The notes under the pieces were generated by a model. It was not told where the DNA came from, did no database searches, and saw nothing but the letters and a program-made list of their open reading frames with translations. This document shows, piece after piece, positions 23,331 through 34,552 of a DNA stretch of 64,000 nucleotides; position 1 is the first letter of the stretch, and each line of letters begins with the position of its first letter. Source of the stretch: Thozetella sp. PMI_491 (lineage: Eukaryota > Ascomycota > Sordariomycetes > Chaetosphaeriales > Chaetosphaeriaceae); contig MU270031.1 in the NCBI GenBank assembly GCA_021432635.1, forward strand, positions 746,118-810,117. Reading direction: 5' to 3'. The translations under genes and the position numbers were made by a program.

Positions 23331-25144
23331 GCCTGCGGCCTTCGGATGATTCCACGCGAGCCTCCACGTCCAAGGGAGAGAGTGGCCTGGGGAGGCGCTC
23401 GAACGGTTCCCGGGGGTGTGGTGTTACGCGGTCGGCCTCGCAGTCGGCAAGATCGCGGGCTGAGGGGTTAGATGTCGGGTCTGGTCCTCCGGTGTGGCTC
23501 GCATGGGATAGGTATATGGCCTTGGAGGAGCCTGGTTCTCGATCCGCAGCGCGTCGGAGGGTGTCGTGCGGCCGAACGTCACGTAGGAGACCGCTTGCTC
23601 GTCATCAGACCCGGTATTCTAACGGCGGTGGAGGTAGAAATTATTCGCAGTAGTCGTGGCAGTAGTTCGGGCAGCCACCGGCCAAGTGACCGCCAGCCGT
23701 TCAGTGGGGCAGGCGGCGTGGAAATCGCACTTGCACTTCAGCCGAGTCGAGGCTCGCCCGGGGCAAAAACTAGGAATCGGAAGACTTTTTTTTGCTCGGA
23801 AGAATAGAAGAGGAAGGGGGGAATGGTCAAGGCGGAGCTCGTTTCACGTCGCGATGCCGTCGCGGGGTATTTTTTGGGGGGATGGAACGGAGAGAGGTCG
23901 AGTCGTGATCGATTTTGGCAGGAGAGGAGCTGGAACTAAGATCCAGGTTAGGTATATGCGGATCCTGGGGCACGCGATCCCAGTGGCTGCCGCGGTGCTG
24001 ACCGCGCCTGCAGCGAGCACTAAAAGGTGCTAGCAGGAAGTGCACCACAGTCGTTTGGGCATCGGCACGCCGTGCAGCGACTGCAGCCTAGGGGCTTTGA
24101 CCTCGACCGCGTCTGGTTGTTGGCGTCTGTCGGGCGACGGGACGACACGAACCAGACAACAAGATGAAGCCACATGCAGCTTTACTGGCGTCTCTATTCC
24201 GTACGTACTCTACGGGCGTGTTTCGTTTCCTAAGCTGCCGACGAAAGAAACACCTCGGAGAAAAAAAAGAAAAAAAAAAAAGGACAGGCAGGGAGGGCGT
24301 ACTGGGGCTCCATTGTTAGGCCTTGTCGCTGGCCTCGGGGACCCTTCCCCCTCCACGGCCACTAATGCGTCTCATCCACAATGCAACCTCGGTGGCGATC
24401 GATCGTTGCCAGCGCCGCTCGCCTCCTGCTGGCGTGGCTTGGGCCGGAGATTTCCTCGACGCTTGAGTGCCGACCTGGGCCACTGAGAAATGACAGGGCA
24501 CATGGCGTGCCTGGGAATACCGCCGATGGTCTCGAGATCTTGACTCAGCGGTCTCAATTAAAGACGCCTCGCGCCTCCTGGGGCGTTTGGGTAACCGGGG
24601 AAAGTGAGACCTTCCATTCTAAACAAGCAAATAGTTGCGTGAACCGTCATGTTGGGACCGACAACAACAAATCTCAACGCAGCGACCCTGTGTCTCGTGA
24701 CCCCATAATGATGTCTGTTGATCCGAAACATCTACATCGAATGAACCCCCCGGCGCGCACCCAACCTAGAGCCTACGAGATGCGTACAAAAAGTAATCGT
24801 ACAACTGCCCGCTCCCAGTGTCGCAGCCAACATCAAAGCCAGTCCATGCTTTTTTAAGCCCCACACCAGAGCAGCCCTATAAGCAAGGGGCTCTCCATCC
24901 TTGGGGGGGCCTTGTATTAAGTGCGGGCCATGCCCAAAGCACCTCGCTGCCTCACCTCCGCGTTCCCGTACCCGCGCCAGAAGTAATTCTGATATGCGGA
25001 AGAGATGTCATAGAGCCGCGACAAGAAATAACAGACCGACGCCACCCCGCTTCCCTTCCAAAAAGAAACCAGACCATCCTAACTCCGATGATGCTTTTCT
25101 CAAGTGCCGATTCCCATAATCCTCAAAAAGTAACGCCGTCGCTT
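23331..25144. other. Intergenic, upstream of the sepH-like gene
   Basis: 1.8 kb between the kinase start and the stop of the next minus-strand gene, so it carries the kinase promoter and leader. A homopurine A-rich tract lies near 24259-24280. Overlapping short frames lack domains. Confidence 0.5.
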
Positions 25145-26634
25145 CTAATTGGTAGAAGTTTCGCGTGAAAGAGTTCGGCTGAGGCCGGCCTCGGCCCACC
25201 ACTCGTCGGGAATGTCTTCCCGTCGAGCTAGGTTGCTCACGATGCGGAGCATTCCGGTGAGGTCATCGTTGCTGTCGCTACGGCTAGTGCGCCGTGGGAC
25301 GTCCGCGTAGGAACGACGAGCACCGTACGGCCGCCTCGGCGCAAACAGAGCAAGCATGTTATCGACTCGTCTGCCCTCCAAGCGCACTGTTGTCCTCTGG
25401 TCAAGGTCGTCATCCCCTTCGGTATCAGACCCTTCGAATCCAGACTCGCAAGGATGCTCCAGTGCCGAGTCCTCAGCCACCTCTGGCCCCGTCAGCGAAG
25501 TGCTAGAGGAGCCTGTAGCGGCACTCTGAGAAGCCACAGCCGAGGCCGAGGCCGAGGCGAAGGACGAGCCAACGCTCGGCGGCTGCGGGTCGGGGGTGAG
25601 GGTGCTCAGGAGGGTATCCCAGACATTGTCACCCTCGGGGCTGAGGCTACGGTTGCGGTCGCCAAGGCCATCGAGCTGGGCCTGCTCCAAAGATGGAGCA
25701 TCATCGCGGCGACTAGCAGCTCTTTCAGAACGGCGGGACTCATACCGCTGGAAGAGATCATCCACCTGTCGGCGGCTCTCCAACTGGCTGTGTCGCTGTT
25801 CAATTTGGGCTCGTCGGGCACGGTACGCTGCCGCCTAATATGATAGCTATTAGTATTCTGAGGTTCAAACTTGGCTCTCATAGGCGCTCATAGGCGCAGG
25901 CACGACTCACATGTCTGCGGAACATATCCGCTCCTCTCACGTTCGAGAGAGGGTATTGCTCAACATGGCCAATCCCTCGGGGCCGTGGGCCACTAGAGGC
26001 GGAGTCCAGGCGCTCGGCACTGTCCTCGCGGCCGTCTATGGCCAGGAAACGAGGTGTAGATCGCGACCACAGTGAGTCCTCAGTCCCAAACATGGCCGTA
26101 ATACGATCATCCAGTACGCCGATGCGCGCGGCGGTTTCGCGAAGAACACGCCGCGCTGGTTCCGCGGTACCATCGCCTGCCGAAACCTGTCCGCTAGAGG
26201 ATGACTCGGGCTGATCCTGAGGCGGCGATTGTCGCTGCGTCGAATCCAGGGCGTGCCCTAGCAAGGCGCGGCGGCGGCGCTCGCGAAGCGCATCGTGAGA
26301 TCCACGTAGCGTGCGACTGCGACGTATCGAAGATCGCGCTTCTGCGGAGCTCTTCTCGGCGAGCGGTTTGGATTGGATGTCGGACTCGACCGGCGGCTGA
26401 TACAATCTGATTGGCGGGGAGCCAATGTCAGCATCAAGATTTACGCCATCTTTTTTTTTCTTTTACTTTCGGGTATTACGATCACGGCGACAAAGCCACG
26501 AGTGTAAAAAAGAAAAGGAAGCACACTACGCGTTGCTCGGGCCAGAGAAAGCAGGCTTGGGCGCGATGAAGAAAATTGGTAGGGGATGGCCTAAGCGCCG
26601 TCGCGAACAAGGGGGCGACATACCGGAGACCCAT
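25145..26634 (-). CDS. Uncharacterised Ser/Arg-rich fungal protein
   Basis: Exons 26624-26634 (only 11 nt: ATG plus three residues), 25911-26406 and 25145-25834 (398 aa), beginning MGLRLYQPPVESDIQSKP. I found the start by splicing: the large open frame has no ATG of its own, and intron 1 (26407-26623) has GTATGT, GCTGAC and CAG. The protein is hydrophilic, rich in Arg and Ser, with an RERRRRALLGH block. A helical, charged middle (RRAQIEQRHSQLESRRQVDD) precedes a stretch SPEGDNVWDTLLSTLTPDPQ that looks constrained, and a C-terminal block LRIVSNLARREDIPDEWWA. I recognise no catalytic motif. From memory, similar proteins exist across filamentous ascomycetes without a function. It is divergent from dihydrofolate synthase. 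Confidence 0.75.
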
Positions 26635-27351
26635 TTTCCTCAATTCGAAAAGAGCGGCAAGCTAAGGGATGCAGCGAAATGAGGAGGAAAAAAAAATCAA
26701 CGAGTGTGCTAGTCGGGGGACAGCGACCGTGTTGGCGATGCAGGGACTCGTGAGTTGATGGGAATACCGATGTTGGGTGGATGCGCCGGGGAGTTGGATG
26801 GCGGAACCCTCGCGCGAATATCGTGGGGTTGCGAATGATTGAAGTAGGAAGGGAAGGAGGTCGGGGTGGCGAAGGGGCGATTACCTTTTTGAGTGGGCTG
26901 CTGCGTTTATGCAACGTTTGCGGGACGCTCCTGTCGCGTATCGATAAGGGAGTTAGTGTCTGTTATAATGGTACCTACACCTTGGTCTCTTCTCCAGCAG
27001 CCTATGGCCAACCTCCATGTACCCCGATCACAGACTAAATCTCGACCCCCTATATCAGCATTTGGCTGGTTGCCCCTTCCCCCAAAGCAGGGGCAGTTTG
27101 CAAAATCGACAGGCTCGCAAGCGCCCTGGCTTTGGACCCTGGCGACGACGACAGAGCCTCATCGGCCAACCGCGTATATGAGTCACTCTCTCAACATCAA
27201 CACACAGAGTCAACAAACCTTGGACTTCTTCACCCATCGCCAAGGTAGTGCTTCATCATTCGAGTGTCACCCCACCCCATTCTCGGTGTCGGAGCTCGCG
27301 GAGGTCCAGCCAACGGCGCATTAATATAATCCTCTGGATTATGCGGCCGCA
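26635..27351. promoter_or_regulatory. Shared divergent promoter region
   Basis: 717 bp separate the starts of the uncharacterised gene (-) and dihydrofolate synthase (+). No TATA box is clear. The promoter role is inferred from the head-to-head layout. Confidence 0.45.
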
Positions 27352-28566
27352 ATGATCGACCTCAGCCTGGCTCGTATCTCCCGTCTTCTCCAGCACACTC
27401 CGCAGAGATGGAGGGCCATTCATGTGGCCGGGACGAATGGCAAGGGCTCGATATGTGCGTACCTATCGGCCATGCTCCGCGCCAGCGGCCAGTCGTGCGG
27501 GAGATTCACCTCACCCCATCTCATTGATCGATGGGATTGTGTCACCATCGATGAGAAGCCTATCTCAGAGACGGTGTTTCGGGATGCTGAGGCAGTCGTG
27601 AAGAAGAGGAACGACGAGGATGCCGTAGGCGCTACGGAATTCGAGCTTCTCACCGCCACCGCGTTCGAGATCTTCAACTCGTCCAACGTGCAGTATGGTG
27701 TGATCGAAGTCGGGCTAGGCGGCAAGCTAGACGCCACAAACGCAATGAAGCAGAAAGTAGTCACAGTGATCTCTAAAATAGGGCTCGATCACCAGTCAAT
27801 GCTCGGGAACACCATAGAGGAGATCGCCCTGCAGAAAGCAGGCATCATGAAACCCGGCATTCCATGCGTTGTTGATGGTAGCAACAGCCCTTCAGTCCTA
27901 GAGGTTATCAGGCGTCACGCCAAAGAAGTGGGAGCAGAGGTTCACTGTCCATCAGTAGCTGGCGTTGCCGACAGCGTGGTAGGCGAGGCATTCGAACCAC
28001 ATCAGGTCCAAAATCTCACTTGTGCCTATCATGCGCTCCGACTAGCACATCCGGAGGCACCTCCTTTGACTCATCTACTCGACGCCATCAAGAAAGTCTC
28101 GTGGCCTGGCAGGCTGCAGCGACTCAACATAAGCAAGATCACTGGTCGAGAGCAGCCGGTCCTCCTGGATGGTGCCCATAACCCGCAGTCAGCTGAAGCG
28201 CTGGCAATCTTCGTCGATAAGCACCTTCGGGCTCCCGGGCAGCCTGTAACATGGATCTTGGCCGCATCACAAGGAAAAGACATGGATGGCATACTTGGCC
28301 TCTTGCTTAAGCCTGGTGACAACGTGGCAGCCGTCAAGTTTGAGCCCGTGGATGGAATGCCTTGGGTACAACCTGCCGACCCAAGCGGCTTGCTTTCCGT
28401 GGCTACGAGCTATGGCGTTACTCTGGCCGACCAGCATGATGGCGGGGACAACATCAGCGAAACCTTGACCTGGGCTTCACAAAAGGCGGGCACGGGCCAA
28501 ATTGTCATAGCCGGCAGCCTGTACCTTGTGTCCAGCATTCTCAGGCTACTACGAGACGCGAAGTGA
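27352..28566 (+). CDS. fol3: Dihydrofolate synthase (Fol3-type Mur ligase)
   Basis: Intronless gene, 404 aa. It attaches the first glutamate to dihydropteroate (ATP-dependent) in folate synthesis. Mur-ligase/FPGS features: P-loop VAGTNGKGS (residues 25-33, K31), folate loop TSPHLIDRWDCVTID, EVGLGGKLDATN, ISKIGLDHQSMLG with KAGIMKPG, and LLDGAHNPQSAEAL. Length and the DHFS-type sequence fit yeast Fol3 better than the longer folylpolyglutamate synthase Met7. There is no mitochondrial presequence, so it is likely cytosolic. The start is the first ATG in a frame that begins directly with the conserved helix IDLSLARISRLL. Confidence 0.93.
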   Translation: MIDLSLARISRLLQHTPQRWRAIHVAGTNGKGSICAYLSAMLRASGQSCGRFTSPHLIDRWDCVTIDEKPISETVFRDAEAVVKKRNDEDAVGATEFELLTATAFEIFNSSNVQYGVIEVGLGGKLDATNAMKQKVVTVISKIGLDHQSMLGNTIEEIALQKAGIMKPGIPCVVDGSNSPSVLEVIRRHAKEVGAEVHCPSVAGVADSVVGEAFEPHQVQNLTCAYHALRLAHPEAPPLTHLLDAIKKVSWPGRLQRLNISKITGREQPVLLDGAHNPQSAEALAIFVDKHLRAPGQPVTWILAASQGKDMDGILGLLLKPGDNVAAVKFEPVDGMPWVQPADPSGLLSVATSYGVTLADQHDGGDNISETLTWASQKAGTGQIVIAGSLYLVSSILRLLRDAK

Positions 28567-28756
28567 ATGGTGACCGCGACGTATGCCCTGTCTCCGGACC
28601 GTTGGCTTATACCATGGGTCGATGCTCATTGCGGGCTCTATCACATGATCTCACATAATCTTTACATAGTTCAGAAAGGCGGTGAAAGCTGAAGTTTCCA
28701 GCCAACAAGTTTCCATAACGAAACAACTATTATACGCCACTCCCAAGCGTGCCGGC

Positions 28757-29722
28757 ATGGCTATTTCTAACCACCTCGTGATCGTCTGTGGCCACGCAAT
28801 TTGGTCTGGTGGTCCAAAGAACGGGTGGGATGAGGCTGAATGGCTGATAGAAGCCTACAAGCAGGGCGAAACCCCAACATTCATCGAGCATATTAAGGCT
28901 GGCGTGAAGATACTCGGCGAAGATGATGGGGCTGTCCTGGCTTTTTCGGGGTATGCGCTCAATTCCGTCTATTTGTCCGCTCTCGAATCTCGGCCTTCAT
29001 CCATTGTACCTGCTGTGGTCGAGGAGCCGTTCCCTCAGATATAGTCCGATGCTTGAACTTGAACGCTCTTCAGCCACTAATCTTCACTCAGAGCACCTAC
29101 TCGGAAGGAGGTCAATCTCTCTGAAGCCCGGAGTTATTACAACCTGGCGGCAGCCAATTCGTACTTCGGGCTACTTCCTGGAGATATTAGTGATCCACTC
29201 GCATCGTCACGCATTATCCTAGAAGAGCGCGCTCTGGATTCGTATTACAACGTATTGTTCTCCCTGATCGCATTCTGGCGGGCCCATGGCGCCTGGCCAG
29301 AACGGATTACGATTGTCAGTCACGCATTCAAGAAGGCTCGTCTCGTAGATGCACACTGCGGTGCTATCGGTTTCCCGCTGGACCGGGTGGAGTTCGTTGG
29401 CATCAGCCCTCCCGAGTTCGACCCGTTCGGTACGTCCGCCAAGGACATTGAGAAGGCGGCGCAGCATGGCGAGGTCTCCAAGGACAAGGCAGACAAAATG
29501 CTTGACGTGTACCTTGTAGTCGGGCAATGGATCGAGGACCCCCACGGCTTGGGGGAAAATCTCGCTGGGAAGCGGAAGAGTCGTAACTGCTGGAATGTGG
29601 ACCAACGGCTCTTCATGACAGATGAAGAGAGGGCGAGGAGTGGCGTTCAGACAAGGATACTAGAAGACGGTGCCGAAATCCTAGTAGACGAGGCCCCGCG
29701 GCCGTGGGCAAAGACGGCATGA
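28757..29722 (+). CDS. DUF218-domain protein
   Basis: Exons 28757-28950 and 29092-29722 (274 aa). The DUF218 fold begins at once: HLVIVCGHAIW, a later GAVLAFSGG, TRKEVNLSEARSYYNLA, RIILEERALDSYYNVLFSL, RITIVSHAFKKARLV and HCGAIGFPLDRVEFVGI. Family members are Rossmann-like proteins of uncertain function; bacterial relatives (SanA/YdcF type) are linked to envelope and S-adenosylmethionine binding. No signal peptide is seen, so it is probably cytosolic. The 141-nt intron falls inside the SGG motif and restores it exactly. The gene ends 54 bp from the stop of the convergent hydrolase gene. Confidence 0.85.
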
Positions 29723-29776
29723 CATATTAATACACACCTATCCGAAGACGATAGACTGAAAGGGACATTATTGTAT

Positions 29777-30898
29777 CTAGATCTTCGCTCCCTTGACTTC
29801 ACTCCCACTAGATGCCGACGCAACCGCATCCGTGATGAATCGGATCGAGTCCGTGATCATGCCTGGGCTAAACTGATGTCCCACCCCGGGATACACATTG
29901 TTCTCTACGCTGAAGATCCCTTCGACGTCCCAAGCCTTCGCTGCGGTAACGAGCCACTGCGCGAATGGCTGGGTGCATCTGTACGGGACCAACTTGTCGT
30001 CAGCTCCCGAGCAGAGCAGGAACCTTTTCCCACGGATGCGCCCGTTCAGAATCTGCTTCGCCCTCGGTCGATCGGCCGGCTCGTCGGCCACCGGGCTCGT
30101 CCCGAAAACGAGAGCCTTCGGATCGAACTTTTTGGTCGCCTCCACCAGCGCAGGCGGGAAGTCCTTGCTGCCCAGGAAGGAAGCGCCATTGTCGGCTGCG
30201 GAGAAGGTCCCTCGCTTGGAGAGCCTTGCTCGGTCGCTGAGGAGGTCTGTGGAGGATCAGCAAATGTCCTTCCCTGGTTTCTATCACGGAAGGCGGCGAG
30301 AGCAACCGCTGTCTGCACCATCCTAAAGGGAGTACTCACGCATCATGTCGGGGCATCCCACAATGATCGCGCCAGCCACCAACCTCGGCTCCGTAAACAT
30401 GGTCTGCCACACGCTGTGACCTCCCAGTGAGACTCCCAGCGCCACATGCTGGTCGATGACCCTCCTCGGGCCCGTGAGGAAGAGGTATCCGCCGACGGCG
30501 TCCATCAGCGAGCTCTGGTCCAACACAGTGCCAGAGATGATGCCGCACATATCCTGGGCGTGGGTCTCGTTGCCCTGGCGCCACGCCTGGTTGGCGGCCT
30601 GGTCCACCATCCGGCTGCCGTGATTCCGCTGGTCGTACGCCAGCGCGACCAGTCCGCGCTCCTGGTCCAGGCCGGAGGCGACGCGAGCATTCCAGGCGCC
30701 GACGGTCCGGTGCGCGATGTCGCCCATGTCCTCCTTGGTTTTCTCGCGCGGGTTGTGGAGCCAGAGACAGGAGATATGCGAGGCCGAGGGCGCGAGCTCG
30801 TCGATGCCGTAAACGTCGACGAGCAGGCCAGCCATGGCAATGGTCTGCTTCGAGACGGGCGCCGGAAGGGGAAGCCCCCCGGGGAGAACGTCACCCAT
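29777..30898 (-). CDS. Alpha/beta hydrolase
   Basis: Exons 30340-30898 and 29777-30246 (342 aa from the ATG at 30898). An in-frame upstream ATG at 30982 would add 28 residues; I prefer the downstream one because MGDVLPGGLPLPAP looks like a natural start. The fold shows LVALAYDQRNHGSR, nucleophile elbow GVSLGGHS (S157), an acid loop SGADDKLVPY (D269/D270) and catalytic His in YPGVGHQFSP (H310). These suggest a serine hydrolase/esterase-like enzyme with a complete triad. Substrate is unknown. No signal peptide or peroxisomal tag is visible. The 93-nt intron has a GTGAGT donor. The 3' end lies very close to the DUF218 gene on the other strand. Confidence 0.85.
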
Positions 30899-32164
30899 TG
30901 GGGCGGTAGGGGAGAACAAGCGTGCGTAGGGAGCGGCTGAAGGGCTGAGAAGTGTCAAATCGAGAGAGAGATAGACGTTCAATCACATGTATTGGTCTCG
31001 AAACTTGTAAGAGCTGCATCCCGCCGAGGCATCTCACGACGCGGGGAAAGGTGGGACCGGATTAGTAGTTGGTCGGGCCGGCAGAACAATTGATGTAACG
31101 GCTTAGTCGGTAATGGCCTCCCGGACGGTTACCTACACCACTTGGAGAAGCAAAGGAATTGCATCCAAGTTGATGGAAGGAGGCATGCTCCTTGACGACT
31201 ATCAAAAGAGGGTGTTGAAAGGGAAGAAATAATTGTCTACGCCGCGAGAGCATAGCTCACTTGCAGAAATAGGTAACCAACGGGACGAGGCAGTTGATTG
31301 GCGGGGCAAGCTCCCATTACGGCAAGAGCAGAGCTTTACACAGGGTCACGGCACAAGGGCGGGATACAAGACGTGGATCGTCTGGAGTTCTGAACAAGCA
31401 AAATGCACAATATATTCATTCCGTGAACACTCGAGCCACGCCTCGATCCTGGAAAGCATCCACAACTAGGTAGGTGACTATCCTTCCGTTCCTGCCGTCC
31501 CTCACTAATTCCTCCTGACCAGATATCCCCTGCGCAAAAACGAGAAGCAAGTTTGATACAAAAAACGCTGAATCAAAAAAGAAAAGAGAAACCGTCCCAA
31601 CCGTCCCCCCCAACTTCTCCGATTAGGTCGTCATATTCATCAAGGCGGACCGGGGCTTTCACCCAAGCCCAAGCCGCCGAGGTCGAAGACGGTCCAAGGC
31701 AGCCCTTGAGAACGAAGGGACCCTATACCAACCAAAAACGTCCAGGGCATTTTATGGGCAAACGGAACCAGGCAAACCCGTCGTCGCAAAAAATAAATAG
31801 GAGGTGGAAATGGGAGGAGGTATCAGGCGGCATGAGGGAAGCCGAGAGCAGCCGAGACGCCAGAAACGCCTTGAACGCCATTCCGATGTTCCTCGCCGAG
31901 TCCGCTGGCGCGAAGCCCGGGTGAAGCAGAAGAGAAAGCAGCGTGAAAACCGTGGTCCATCAAACCTCGAAAACGGGAGCCCTGAGCATGGGCCGCAGTC
32001 GGCCACCCCGGAGCGACTAGCCGTATATGCTTTTTGAGGCGCTTAAGATGCAATGAAGAGGCGAGGCTGAGCTATCGCTGTCGCAGCGGCACAGGGCCGG
32101 TGCCGAGTAAGCAGAGTAGCCTGTCCTGCTGGGTCTCGTGCCGAGGCAGCGAGCACAGCAGCGC
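30899..32164. other. Intergenic
   Basis: 1.3 kb between the hydrolase start and the SAP-like gene stop, both on the minus strand. It is purine-rich on + around 31540-31620 and 31780-31930. No gene or repeat is supported. Confidence 0.5.
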
Positions 32165-33599
32165 TCACTTCCTCAGCACCGCATCGTAGACGGCCGCGAG
32201 GCCGGAGACGGCAGAGCCGACGATGACGCTCTTCCAGCCAGCGTAGAGGGCGGAGTTGATGCGAGCGACGGCGACCTGGTCGATCCAGTCGCCGAAGGTG
32301 ACCCCCTGCGCGTAGACGACGTAGCTGATGACGGCCTTGACGATGCTGAAGGTCAGCGGGTCGACGACATACTCGGGCTGGCTAGCACGGCCGCGGCGAC
32401 CCGTGGGGTGGCTGGCGGCGCTGAGGTTGAAGAAGTAACCGAAGAGGCTGGGCACGATGTAGCTGGTGAAAGCCCAGGTGAGGGCAGGGTTCCAGAAGGC
32501 CGACGTCAGCAGGACAAACATGTCCGGGATGTGGACGGGGTAGTCGTTGGTGCCAAGGAAAGCGATCGAGGGGATGGTGAAGGCATAGCGGTTAGGGATC
32601 AGCTCGGGCCGCAGGTAGAATAGCTCGAAGGCGGCGATGGTGAAGATGATGGACGTCACGGTCGACAGCGTCTCGCGCGTCGCCTGCGTCGCCTCCGTGA
32701 TGCCCGAGTCTTGGTACAGGGACACGACACGCTCGCGCACGACCACGGTGCTGTGGTCGACGGCGCGCGCGACGTCAGCCGGGGTGGCCGGCAGCGGGAT
32801 GCGCGCGGCGAGCGAGAGCGCGCGGCCGGGGGTGCGGGTCAGCGCGGTGGAGGCGCCTCGCGAGGACTCCTCATCCCTACGCGGAGGAAAGCGGGTCAGC
32901 AGATGCGTCCAGAGGTCGGGCTGGGGGGGCCTTTGTTTACTCGGCGTCGCGTTGGGGCGCAACGGCGAGGGCGAGCTGGGAAGTGCGCCACGAAGGGCGG
33001 CGGGGTGATGCGCTTACTCAACGGCGACGATCTCGTCGGCAGCCTTGGTCCTGCGCTTCGACACCTTGAGCTCGGGAGCCTCCTTCTTGACGGGCGACCC
33101 GGCGGTGCGCGCGCGCGAGGCGAAGTAGGGCTGGAGCTTCGGGTCCGACGAATACTGGTCCGCGTTCTCGGAGATGTACTCGTCGATGGTGGTCTCGAGC
33201 TCCGTCTTCTTGAGGGATTCGTAGCTGTGCGAGCGCGTTAGCAGGCGTCTACCGTTGGGTGCCAGGTGGCGCTAGGCCAATGCAGCGCGGGGCGGCGCGT
33301 CGGCGGAGCGGTGGCCGGCGAGGTCGAGCAGTGCGCCGGAGCGGGTGCATGCACAGGCCGGCGGAGGACGGCGGCAGCGGCGCCGCTCTTCGGAAAAAAC
33401 GGCCGTCCGACATGTCTGCGCGCTCCTGCGCCCAGGCGCCTGCTTGCGACCACCACCGCATCGTCGCCGCCAGCGAGGCGAGCTGCTTGGGGAGGGGAAT
33501 GGCGGAGGACACGTACCCCTCGAGGCCGACGTGCTGGGCGATCTCAGAGAGATCCGACTTGCGCTGGCGCGCGAGCCAGCTGTTTGTTGTGCCCGACAT
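32165..33599 (-). CDS. SAP-like domain protein with C-terminal membrane segments
   Basis: Exons 33517-33599, 33018-33224 and 32165-32876 (333 aa). The N-terminus (KSDLSEIAQHVGLEGY, then ESLKKTELETTIDEYI) has the helix-turn-helix spacing of SAP/HeH motifs; intron 1 (292 nt) cuts it exactly and splicing restores it. A basic linker follows (KVSKRRTKAADEIV). The C-terminal half has four to five hydrophobic stretches (TSIIFTIAAFELFYL, MFVLLTSAFWNPALTWAF, SYIVPSLFGYFFNL, FSIVKAVISYVVYA, VIVGSAVSGLAAVY). SAP/HeH plus membrane segments recalls Heh/Src1/Lem2 inner-nuclear-membrane proteins, but the number and order of helices differ, so nuclear-envelope location is only a suggestion. Confidence 0.78.
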
Positions 33600-34552
33600 G
33601 ATTGCTGTGCAGCTACAGAAGCGATGAGAATATGGGTAGAAGCAAATGAGTCGCGACGACGAAAGCGTTGGCGATGCGATGGGTCTGGAGGAGGGGAGAT
33701 GAAGCACCAAAGTGGTCCGTGATATGCTGGATGGACGAGCGTTGCTGGAGGTGAGCAGACTGGGGGGGGTGGGAAAGGAGATGGGTGCGTTGTTTATGTT
33801 TTTTGGGGCCGTGTTGTGGTAGGCGAGTCGCGGGACGGGGGGGGGGATTGGAAGGGAACGGGTGGATTGGTGGGGAGCAGGGGGTAGCAGGGAAGGGAGC
33901 TTGGGCTCTGCGGCGTTCCCATTGTGCCAGTTTTGGAGGAGCACCAGCAGCAGCGAAGCTCCCGTCGCAATAGTGGGGGGGCTGGGTGGAGTCGCCCGGG
34001 TGGTGCGAGAAAGGATGGGGACTGGAGGGGGGAGCAACACAGCGCGGAGGGGAGAGAGAGGGGAGCGGGACCCATCGAAAATCGAGTGGCTGGGGATCGC
34101 CGCCTCTGACCATCGTTCCTGAATGACCTCGGACTGCCTGGCCCCAGCTCGCCCGGGTCCAATGGGCTGCACCTCCGGCTTACCTCCTGCTCATGTGCCT
34201 CGAGAATTGATTGCTCGCAATTCGGTTGGGCCTCCGCTCCCAGGCTCATGATAGCGTCGCTCCCTAAGTCAATAAAAACAAACCTCTCGGCCAATCAAGC
34301 GCCGCGTTGGCGCTTCCCGTTTTACCCCCCTCCCAAGAGCCGGAATGAGCTGTCAAAAAAAGAGGCGCCGTCCCTCAGCGCGAGAGGGGGGTTAGGGCAG
34401 GGAAAAGACAACAGACATGCCGTCACGCTCATTTTTTTTTGCCCCATGTCCATTAGGTAGTTTCTTTAGTGTGCCATGGGACCCATGGGCTCTTCTCGTC
34501 ATTCGCCGCGGCGACGCGTCGCTACTGTTACAAAAATACCATCGCGCTTGCC
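33600..34552. other. Intergenic, G-rich on +
   Basis: Upstream region of the SAP-like gene. It contains several runs of 7-9 G on the plus strand (33760-34030) and correspondingly long but low-quality open frames on the minus strand. No gene is supported. Confidence 0.5.

Noticed and set aside
33249-34172. 307-codon minus-strand frame
   Set aside because: It runs through the start exon and intron 1 of the SAP-like gene in the wrong frame and into a homopolymer-rich upstream region.
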